From Favolaschia claudopus (taxonomy: Eukaryota; Basidiomycota; Agaricomycetes; Agaricales; Mycenaceae): a stretch of DNA of 64,000 nt. A program made the position numbers and the translations under genes. The stretch's first letter is position 1, and each line of letters starts with the position of its first letter. Below the pieces are notes generated by a model that was not told the DNA's origin, made no database searches, and worked only from the letters and a program-made list of their open reading frames with translations. The stretch spans positions 310,001 through 374,000 of the forward strand of contig JAWWNJ010000181.1 in NCBI GenBank assembly GCA_037176885.1. Reading direction: 5' to 3'. This document shows positions 55,523 to 64,000 of the stretch, piece after piece.

Positions 55523-56292
55523 CAGTGACCGTCCTCTCGGCGGACCCTATAGGCCTTCTGAAGGGCAAAGGCCTATAGCCATAGGGCTTTATAGACCTAT
55601 AAATATCACGTGTCAGTACTGGGGCCTCTAAAACCGTCAAAAACCGTGTAAATATTGAGGTAAATTACTCTTCATTGCCCTCAAAACCCGATGCCAAAAA
55701 TTCTCCCGCAGACGAGGACAAGGACATGTGACTTTATAGCCCTCCTTAAGCCCTCCAACCCCGTCCGACAAACGCTATAGGCCTCATTACAGCCCTGCCA
55801 TAGGGCTATAGCATTATACAGTCGGATAGCTCATAATGCATAAGGCCCGTGGACCCCCAAAGCCTATGCATTATGAGCAATATGCATTTCTGCATAATGT
55901 CACACGAGGTGAACAGTGTCACCAAAATACTATATATGGTAGTCCGGCGAACACCGGGAAGTTGCCGGGAGCCTGTCAAAATTAGCTGTAATAACCAGCA
56001 GAAGGAACTTGGCTAAATTTTGGGGTAAAAATGACACAGCTGTGTATTCAGGGTGCGGAACATGTCTAAATTGGTCCTGAGAGCGGTAAAATTCACCAAA
56101 TTGTACGATTTTTGCAATTTCAAAATGCATAAATGCACGCTTCACCCTATGCAATAGGCATTATGAGGATAATGCATAAAATCCCAGCCTACCAAGTCGG
56201 TGGACACCAAAAGTCGATGCATAATGAGGTTTATGCATTTTGACCTCATGCATTATGAGATATCCGACTGTAGGCCTTTCGGGCGGTCACTG
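55523..56292. mobile_element. hAT-like MITE, 770 bp, 8-bp duplication
   Basis: CAGTGACCGTCC and GGGCGGTCACTG ends are flanked by GTATATAC (55515-55522 and 56293-56300). The arms carry repeated CTATAGGCC/GGCCTATAG words. It is interrupted by the MITE at 55819-56270. Confidence 0.85.
55819..56270. mobile_element. pogo-like MITE nested in the hAT-like MITE, 452 bp
   Basis: CAGTCGGATAGCTCATAATG is mirrored by CATTATGAGATATCCGACTG with TA on both sides. Reiterated TGCATTATGAG words lie at both ends. Confidence 0.85.
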
Positions 56293-56354
56293 GTATATAC
56301 TCGATACTCGACCATATCAGTCGATCTTCGTACACAAATGTGCCGGATCTGTAG

Positions 56355-56503
56355 GGTTATGACCCGTCCCATGATCAATGGGTGAAGCACTCTAATGTCT
56401 TTGCCCCGGACGCTGTCGCTGCTTTCTAACGCAAATACCCTTCCAAACCTCGCTCCATTGCTGTTGCTGCCTTCGATTCCCCTCCCTTCCGTGACCGCTC
56501 GTC
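56355..56503 (+). pseudogene. Gypsy chromodomain fragment
   Basis: The nucleotide sequence matches the end of the integrase at 19017-19175 almost exactly ([20 protein letters not shown]), with a stop replacing Tyr after AVAAF and a small deletion. It is a 150-bp scrap of the same family. Confidence 0.85.
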
Positions 56504-57975
56504 GAGGTGTAGTCTCTTGTAAACAGACGGAACAACACATGGGTCCTCGTACCTGCGGTGTGTTGTGGTCTGTCAACTCCCTTTGATCACCGGCTGGAGG
56601 GTCCGGTTATTACCTAATCATCAAAATACGACGCGTCGATGTCGCTCATAGCGCACGTTATTGAAAATTTTGGACCTACCATCATATTCTTGATCTTCGC
56701 CTCATCGATCTACGCGCTTCAACGGAGGAAAAAGGTGGAGAAACGGACGAAATCAAAATTGCTTCGGCTAATGCCGGTTGGCTGCAAATCAGCGCAAACT
56801 TAGAGGTTAGTGCTCTCCTCAGCTAAAATCAGACATTCCAAGCTAACAGGAGTGCTAATACAGCTCTCTTAGACTATATCTCATATAGAATCAAGGCAGA
56901 ATCGATGTTGCCGCTGGAATATAGCGGGAATGGGGTTTGGGAAACTCTTTCCATTTACATAATAACCCCTTATGTAATCGTGCTTTTAATATCTCAGCTC
57001 ACTTTTGTCGACCACCATGGCCCTTTTTCCCGTGAACGCTTTTTCGTGACAATCAATACAAAAGTTTCTGATGAGATTCGTCTTAAGGTAAGCTTTTTGA
57101 AGGGCTCTTCAGTGTTACTGACCGTGAGAATTAGCGCTTACCTAACGAGAATTCCACTTGAATGGGTTCGAACCCTGGTCTTGCACCTTCCTTTTACTTA
57201 TTCCCTACAGCTGTAGCCAGGTTCAATGTCTTCGAGGTTTTGTTTGAAAAAGCTAGTGCTATGCTGATCATCTTTCAACGTCAAATAGCGAGCCTCGATT
57301 TCTCGAAGAATGGGAACAGCCGAGAAAGAGAGAGGTTCCAGTCTCCAGATAAGTATTGAAGAGAGTAAAGAAGGCATGACTGACTTGTCACTCCAGAGTT
57401 ACTAACAATTTTTCAAATCGAGGGCTCCGTAAAAATTACTGTGCCCTTGTTCGGCAACGTCTGGAAGATCTTTGCAAGGCTGGAGATGCAATCAACTCGG
57501 CAGAGATGATATCATGACGGTAGTCATTTTAGAAGCGATGAAGACCGAAATTCCGGTGAAAGCAGGAAAGGTTCTGCGCTCTGAGAATTCAGTTCTGATT
57601 TTTCTGCACTGCTTCCTTCTTGCCTGCCTTTAGCTTCTTTGCAGCTTTCTTTGCGCGGGCGGCAGTAGCCTATATATGTTCCTCTCTGAGTACAGTTGAG
57701 TCGGAGTCATGGAGAAAGTATCACCTTATTGTTGGCGGTGGTTACCGCCGCACAGGCCGCAGTTGCGACTGTCGTTTAGCCGCTAGACGCTTCCGCGTTA
57801 GGATTTCCCTAAAGAGGATCCAATAATTATTGAATCCATTTGATCGAAGGTGAAATTTCAACGCACGCCTCCATTAGGATTTGCATTTGGGTCGAGACCG
57901 TTGTCACCTGCTGCTGCATGTCCAGCGGCAGTCTAGTGTATATATATATATATATATTTGAAGGTTGATCAGCAA
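56504..57975. other. Intergenic; SINE-like piece and TA microsatellite
   Basis: 57121-57192 contains TTAGCGCTTACC and then GGGTTCGAACCCTGG, a good tRNA B-box within a SINE-like context with a T-rich tail. 57937-57958 is a (TA)n tract. No gene is supported. Confidence 0.4.
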
Positions 57976-58467
57976 TCAAAAACGGGTTCGAAAGGCATCA
58001 AGAGCAGTTTGAGCCGCTGCCGCTTGCGCCTAAACGAAGAGGTTCAGCATCAATATATGTGCAAAGTTGAACTACACCACTCACCGAAGACTGCGCCGCT
58101 TGACTGGCGAGATCCCCCACCTGCCCCAATGCCGCCTTGATCTTATTCAAAAGATCAGGATCGTTCGCAAGCGCATCTTGAAAAGCGCCCGAGTCTGCGC
58201 CCGCAGTATCATTCGGGTCAACACCGGGACCAGCGCACCTCGCTCTGCTCTCTTGTACACTTGCCCGTTGACGACGGTGCATGAGCTGGACTGCGTGGCG
58301 CGTTTGTTGACTGCGAAGCGTGCGGGGGGGTTGACTGGGCCGTAGGAACAGCCTGAACCGCCTTCGGCAATAATGACGCCGTTTACGACGGTGCAGGGGC
58401 TGGAGACGTGGGCAGGGCGGACCGAGAGGGAAAGGATGAGAGGCAGGAGGGCAATGGTGGCGAACAT
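57976..58467 (-). CDS. Predicted small secreted protein (130 aa, three exons)
   Basis: Exons on the minus strand are 58467-58239, 58194-58085 and 58029-57976; introns of 44 and 55 nt are GT..AG and keep frame. The protein starts with a clear signal peptide (MFATIALLPLILSLSV..AHVSS). Two CTVVNG motifs follow about 38 residues apart (SPCTVVNGVIIAEG and SSCTVVNGQVYKR). The C-terminal half is alanine-rich and helical (DLLNKIKAALGQVGDLASQA). KRAER may be a processing site. No family is recognised. Small secreted proteins of this size are common in plant-associated fungi, but nothing here shows a host role. The first intron is the least certain; without it the frame stops a little further on. Confidence 0.55.
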
Positions 58468-59279
58468 TTTGAAGTTGGGTTGGGTAGAAGCGAATGAAAG
58501 AATCGAGTAATGTCCGCCTTGAACTTCGAGAATCAGACCAAGTCCGCCGAGATTTCCAGTGTACTTATTGTATGATACTCGGTCTCAAAACGATTCAGCT
58601 CGCTTGAAGTCGATCTTTCGAAGTACGGTTTGAGTTTGGTTTGAGTACGGTATTGGTACGGTAGGCATTTAAAATTGTTGCATCCAAGTCATCAGGTCGA
58701 CCGCCGAGGAATCAGGATCGAGATAGCAGCCTAAACCGACGTTGAGGAGGAGTATGACGGAAAAAAAAGGTGAGGGCCGGGACTTTCAAGGTCGAGGGAT
58801 AATACACTGGCCTGCGGCCCGTGTCGCGGTGGTGAGAAACAAATGGCGATGTGTTGTACCGTAGTTGCTTGGCTGCAGAACTGATGGCACGGATCAACGG
58901 CGGCATGTTCAGCTGCAACTCTGCGGCGCGGAGAACTCGATGATTCATTTGAACTTGAATCAATACGTCTTGAGTTCGAATGTATGAGTCCCGAATTAAT
59001 TTGCTATTTGAAACATCCCCGTGATGAGACGGGACAAACCCAGGATGAACAATTTATTTCATGTGATTCCCTCTCGTCCGTCTCCCGCCGCGACACAAAT
59101 TAACTCGAACTCAGAGCTGGGAGACAGGGACATGACGTCCGCCCAAATTCAGAGGCTCCGGAGCTACAACAGAACAACTAGATGGTAACAATTCAATCGA
59201 CTCGAATGCTGCTCGATACGTGGAGCGGGAGGAACTACGGGCGGGGAGTTTTCCTGCGTGTGTTCAAAGTGGTAAAATA
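58468..59279. other. Upstream region of the secreted-protein gene and intergenic
   Basis: GAGTACGGTTTGAGTACGG-like words recur at about 58621-58655. A minus-strand frame at 58950-58712 (MNHRVLRAAELQ) has no recognised motif. Confidence 0.35.
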
Positions 59280-59728
59280 GAGAGTTTGCGGTGAGCCGCC
59301 AGAAGCCACCTGGCGGCTCTAATGGCATGCGGATTGGAGCGGCTATGCTGTCTGGCGGCTCGTTTGGCGGCTGGTAAGACTGGTTCAAATTTGGTTTTGT
59401 GAGTGTATTCTTAGTACTTAGTCATCTACATATTGAACCATACACACACGAAGAAAATTGGATCTGAAAATCTGACGCTATCGCACATTCGAGCCGAAGA
59501 CTTCGGTTGACGCTGGAAATTGCTTCAATTCAAAACAATTATGCACGTTTGGACAACGAACTCTCATTGGCTGAAGGTATAGTCAAGTATGCAAGGTACC
59601 CAACCTCAAAATTGTGCTGAGGACCGCGCGCGATGAGCCGCTGAACGAGCCGCCACATGACGTAGCCGCTCCAATCCGCATGCCGTCGGAGCCACCAGGT
59701 GGCTTCTGGCGGCTCACCGCAAACTCTC
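59280..59728. mobile_element. GAGAGTTTGCGG MITE, complete, 449 bp
   Basis: Terminal arms of about 95 bp (GAGAGTTTGCGGTGAGCCGC ... GGCATGCGGATTGGAGCGGC) are mirrored with few mismatches. TA flanks both sides (59278-59279 and 59729-59730). It is the longest-arm member of the family in the window. Confidence 0.85.
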
Positions 59729-60537
59729 TAATCAAAGCGGTTGAGAGCAAGCACACTTCTAAGTCTGCAAATCGTCGATACTTCGATAGCCAAGTCAGCT
59801 CGAACGAGATAGAATTGATGGAGGTACGATCGCAGAACTTGATCCTAGGAAATTTGGGAGACGGTGTGAAACTAGTCAGCGAGGGTATGGAGTTGTAGGC
59901 TATATTGAAAAGCAATCGTACACATCAAAGTAATATATTAGAGCAAGACTTGCTGCCGGGCTGGGAACTTCTGAAGGTGGATGTTACTCTATTTGAAAAA
60001 TTCATTGATTCGACTATGTACCTACAACAGCTATCAATTTGTTGTTCAGCCTCATTCTAACTCCCCTCCGCCCCGCAGCTCCTCAGCTTTCAACCCTCAC
60101 CGTCCTCCAGTCTTGAACACGCACTACACGCATCAAACGCGCAACGCTGCGCTCTTCTGCCTTGCTTCTTGATGCGCCCATGGCCAAATTGAAATAGGTT
60201 CACCTCGGTAGTGGTTGCGAGTGTTGACACGGTACTTACATTGTAAATGCATGCCGCTAACGGAGGAGACGACTCGACGTGGGTGTTGCAGATCAAGATG
60301 CAAAAGACTCCCACCCTGTCAGTCCGCCGGCGCTAACATCAACTCGGCAGGCAAAGGCGCGGAGATCGGACCGAGATGTCAGACTTGCTACTAAGTAGGC
60401 TCGGGACTTGCTGCAGACACCGTTGCTGTATGATGCTCCGTAAATATTTCCAAGCGCAAACCAGGTAATTTGTGTTTGCTGAGAACAAACATAAGTACGA
60501 GTCCTGCCGCGCGTTGCGACGGCCCTCCACCCCCAAG

Positions 60538-60760
60538 TGATGTCAGGGGAACCCCTGTTCTGCGCAGCCATGACACAAAGGGACTTGGGCAGAAGTGACT
60601 TGGGCACTTCTGCCCAAGTCCCATTACATTATTCCTGTGGAGCTCCATCAAACTATGACAGAGTTCCACTTTTGGGTACACAAGATCCCAGTCCAACTAC
60701 GTCATCAAGGTGGGACTTAGCATGTGATCGGGCCAGGGACTACTGTAGCACTTTGTATGG
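60538..60760 (+). repeat. LTR fragment related to the Gypsy 3' LTR
   Basis: It begins TGATGTCAGGGGAAC exactly like the LTR at 19223. It later has GTGGGACTTAGCATGTGATC where the other has GTGGAGTAAGGCATGTGACT. An internal GGACTTGGGCAGAAGTGACT inverted repeat (60590-60625) is extra. It is probably a solo or truncated LTR. The sequence 59731-60537 before it has no supported gene. Confidence 0.6.
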
Positions 60761-61679
60761 GTGAAACGCAACGCGTAACGCCCGCCCTGTTTCGTTTCAA
60801 CGGTAACGCATAACGGTCGGGTAGTTTCCCTGAGGACTGCGTGACATACAAAGATGTCAAATTATCATGTTTGTGGCTGTAAAATATAGCTGAATCTACT
60901 GCTATAACCCTCCTCCTCCTCACTGCACTCAATCACTCTCTACAATCTTCGTCAAGACAGAACCGGTACGGTGCATTGGAGCCCACGGGCAAGGTGCTGG
61001 GAAGGTGTACCAGAAGCTGGCCGAGGTAGTTTAACTAGTCGCTCGAAGAGGGCTTGTGGTGGACCCGTCGCTGGTTTAGGGAGCCCGTAACAATCACAAA
61101 GGGCTATGGATACAAAGAACGCATAAACGAGAGCTAAAAATTGCCCAGAATCCGTTCAACGTTTGGAAATAGATTTTATCGGTGTTTGCCCGCCCGTTTC
61201 CAAAATTGTATGATGTCACGCATACACTGAGGCCGTTTCTGGTTTCCATGCGTAGCGTTTCCAGTCACGCTCGAGGGTCTGTTAATACGGGATGTGCTGT
61301 AATCATGGCAAGGTCGCGTTGCAGCGACTCAAAGAGCCGCCAGAGCCTCTGCATCGTTTCTTCGTTGGGAATGATGCGCAGGCTGTGGATAGTCAACAAC
61401 AGTACATACTTCTGCGCGCCCCAAATTTACTGGGTTTTTCGGAGAACAGACATCTCCTCGCGACGCATCCGAGCCAAACCCCAAGAAACGCAAGCTCGAT
61501 GTATCAAATGGGCCGGAAGAGTCAAGACCGGGGTGAAACGTGTTACACTTTTGGTAATGCCGAGTAAAGACCGCTTGAAATTCTTCCAACATTATTGACA
61601 GCTTTAGAAAGGGGCTCCGGTTCATAGGCTTCAAGCGGACGGCGCCCCCCGAGGTAATGGCTGACTGCCACTTATGCCC
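60761..61679. other. Intergenic; no gene supported
   Basis: AACGCAACGCGTAACGCC words at 60770-60815 form a small GTAACG-rich patch. An isolated ACTTTTGGTAATGCCGAGTA end (61548-61567) resembles the MITE at 9106. No frame is convincing. Confidence 0.35.
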
Positions 61680-63730
61680 CATCTTGACTCGCATCTGGGG
61701 ATTACCGCGCACTACATCGTCCGAGACGCGAATGGGCACCTTGTACTTAAAACTCGGCTCGTTGCTTTTCGTCGATTGGACGGGAGACACACCGGTCAAA
61801 ATATCGCCAAAATCTTTGTACAAGTCTTGAAGGAGATTGGTTGTTTGCACAAAGTAAGTCACATAGAGTTGTGAATTGAACCGCTTGCTGATGATAACTC
61901 AGCTTGGAATGATTACATGCGACAATGCTAGCAACAATAACACATGCATGGTGTATATTGCGCAAGAGCTCGCCGTGCTCGGAATTCCTTTCGATGCGGA
62001 AGGGAACAGAATTCGGTGAGTTTTAATGATTTATTCCCGAGTCTGAGGGCTAACCGTGTTCAGCTGTTTTCCGCATGTCGTCAATATTGCTGTCAAAGCC
62101 GCTCTCGCAACACTTCCCGAATTACCTGCTCCTCAAGATGGTGTCGATTCGGACAACTACGGCACGCCGATTCCCGAGGCACTGAAGCAGGATGTCGGGT
62201 ATTGGGAGGCGCTAAGAAAAAATCCAGTCAAACAAACTCGTACACTCGTTACATCGTGCCGAGCGTCTGGTCAACGACGGGATAATTTTAAGGAGACGAT
62301 AGAACGTGGCAACGAGGAGGGCGGCTTCGGCAAACCCGCCTTGAAGCTGCGCGTCATACAGCTCTTGCAAGATGGTTCTTGATGATAGACCGGTATCTTG
62401 AGCAAGATTTGGTTTGTTCTATTGTTTTTTCTTGCCAGTAGTGATTGAATTTGACTTGGAATTTCGTTTAGGCTGTTGAGGCATTTCTCGATGACCCAAT
62501 GCAAGTCGAAATTTCGGATGATCGACTCGATCCAGTCACCAAGACTGTTCTCATCGACATTCGGCGGTTTTTACAGGTTCCGCATCTTGTCCAGGAGATA
62601 GTCTCTGCGGAGAAAGCACCTACCCTGTCCTATGTGCTTCCACTCTACGAGCAGCTCATTGCCGCCCTCAAGCTTCTTGCACGAGAGCTCCCGAAAATCA
62701 GTCTCGGTATCAACGCCGCTGTCGACAAATTCACAGAATATCTTGGGATGTCTCGGCGCACTCGAATGTATGCGCTAGCGATGGGTAATTACTTCCTTGT
62801 TTGTCTCTTAATTCGCTTCAATCACTCATATTTAACTTTCAGTTCTAAATCCGACGACAAAACTCCATTGGCTAAGGGACAACTGGTCTTCATCAGATGC
62901 TGAAGAAGCCAGAACCTGGATTCGTGCAGCGGTGCGTCCCAACTTTCACATTATACTGCGCTACTGACAAACTCCCAAGATGCTGGAGTACCGCCGGGAG
63001 TTCCGCGCTCACCAGAACTCTCCGAGCACTGTGCACATACCTTCGACCGCCAGCCGCCGCGCTGTTCACACGCCGTCTGCATCCCATGCCGCTCGTGCCC
63101 AGAAATCTGGGTTTGCGAAGCTTGGTGCTCTTGTAAAAGAGCTGTCTGCTTCCGACATCGAATCCCCACCGAGTACTCGAAGTCCGCAGCCGCTTTCGGA
63201 GGAAGAGCAAGTAGAGGCAGAGCGCCGTGCTGCTGCCGAAGATGAACATATTGTCGATGCGGAGCTGAATGACTATGAGAAGGAGGGTTTGCTGGGAGGC
63301 TCGGACCCAGAGTATGAGGACCTTGACTTGCTCCGCTACTGGGAGGTGAGTTTAAGTATGTTCTTATACAATGTTGGTCTGAAAAATGTTGCAGGCTCGT
63401 CAATATCGGTTCCGTTACCTATTTCGCGTGGCGCTTGATGTATTGCCTGTTCAGGCTTCTGCGGTACCATGCGAGCGTGTTTTCTCTTCCAGCAAGGACA
63501 CAGATGCCTCCCTACGCAACAGTCTCTCCCCCGAGATGATGGAAATGCTCCAGATTCTCAAATTTATTTATCGACAGGATCGCATCAAATTTTGCGAGGA
63601 CTTCGTCGTAACTGAGGAAGATCTGTCTGTTGTTGATATTGACCCTGATGTAGCAGAAAGGTTGATTGCGGCAGGGCGTACTCAAGAGCTTGAGGATCTT
63701 ATAGAATCTTCCTGGGCTTCGCCCGTTTGA
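61680..63730 (+). pseudogene. hAT transposase copy 3, truncated and frameshifted
   Basis: Exons matching residues from about 385 onward of the 965-residue enzyme are present: HLGITAHYIVRD, TCDNASNNNTC, CFPHVVNIAVKAA, AVEAFLDDPMQVE, LEYRREFRAHQN and the C-terminal dimerisation exon with PCERVFSSS. At about 62372 the 29 bp that encode DTRWSATF in copy 2 are replaced by 7 bp, which removes the RW motif and shifts the frame. The zinc finger and first catalytic Asp are missing with the 5' end. It cannot make transposase. Confidence 0.85.
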
Positions 63731-63753
63731 TTTTTGCGTTGTATTCACTTATA

Positions 63754-63919
63754 CAGTCGAAGCTGCCATAACCCATAGCTCCCATAACCCATAATCTCCT
63801 TTAACCCATACATTTTTGGGGGTTTTTGACCGGTTTTTGGCTGGGATAACCCATAAATCTATCATATCCCATAGCTTTTTGGCCCTACCGAGGGCTATGG
63901 GTTATGACAGCTTCGACTG
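63754..63919. mobile_element. pogo-like MITE (166 bp) in the 3' flank of hAT copy 3
   Basis: CAGTCGAAGCTGCCATAACC is mirrored by GGTTATGACAGCTTCGACTG with TA on both sides. In copies 1 and 2 the same position reads CACTTATATAATC / CACTTGTATAATC without the insert, giving a natural empty site. Confidence 0.9.
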
Positions 63920-64000
63920 TATAATCATTGTGCTTTGTATTGTTCCATAATTTACTCATAAACTGTATAGTCTTTTATTGTGCATATGTTTATTGTACTT

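Larger units (their letters stand above)
61680..64000 (+). mobile_element. hAT element copy 3, 5'-truncated, leaving the window
   Basis: Homology to copies 1 and 2 begins abruptly at ATCTTGACTCGCATCTGG, inside what is exon 4, and continues in order through exon 10 and the 3' flank to the window edge. The right TIR would lie roughly 200 bp beyond 64000. Sequence is closer to copy 1 than to copy 2. Confidence 0.85.

Overview
This window looks like a transposon-dense stretch of a filamentous fungal nuclear genome, most likely an Agaricomycete (Basidiomycota). The reasons are short GT..AG introns of about 44-70 bp with CTAAC/CTGAC-like branch points, a chromodomain Ty3/Gypsy element, hAT and Tc1 elements, a P450 with many small introns and a probable DUF7918 remnant. 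All family names come from motifs read by eye; no database search was run. Ordinary host genes are few and mostly broken.

Layout. 0-8.5 kb: a partial exon at the left edge, then small terminal-inverted-repeat (TIR) elements. These include a palindromic element with a second MITE in its centre (934-1546), a 720-bp CACTG-ended element (1712-2431) and a GC-rich palindromic module (2952-3233). A Pro/Arg-rich minus-strand region with an LRR-like exon lies at 5.2-7 kb. 8.5-11.6 kb: a decayed cytochrome P450 gene with a MITE in one splice donor. 12-17 kb: more MITEs, some nested. 17.1-23.9 kb: a layered nest, in which the 3' half of a Ty3/Gypsy element carries in its 3' LTR a minus-strand hAT element (8-bp target duplication CTCCCTCG) and a hAT-like MITE (CGTATACC). 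24-26.8 kb: MITEs and tRNA-like SINE pieces. 26.8-28.7 kb: an apparently perfect 946-bp tandem duplication, each unit carrying a small two-exon gene. 28.7-32.8 kb: a hAT element with an apparently intact ten-exon, 965-residue transposase. 33.2-38.3 kb: a second Gypsy element, with long gag-protease-RT frame, cut off inside RT. 39-44.8 kb: a 510-bp direct duplication and nested MITEs. 45.3-46.8 kb: a near-complete Tc1 element with a dead transposase. 47.9-49.2 kb: a small membrane-protein exon with a TATA box and a duplicated tail, then the DUF7918 remnant, cut off near a CACTG-ended element. 50-57 kb: MITEs, a 1-kb element with TGTCAGGATT repeats, and nested hAT-like/pogo-like MITEs. 58 kb: a predicted small secreted protein. 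60.5 kb: LTR fragment. 61.7-64 kb: a third hAT copy, 5'-truncated, running off the window.

Functionally the window is a record of successive transposition. The intact hAT transposase is the only evident potential source of activity and might mobilise elements sharing its ends. The other families (CACTG-ended, TA-duplicating pogo/Tc1-like, 8-bp hAT-like) are non-autonomous here and would need transposases from elsewhere. No operon, CRISPR array, rRNA or convincing functional tRNA was found.
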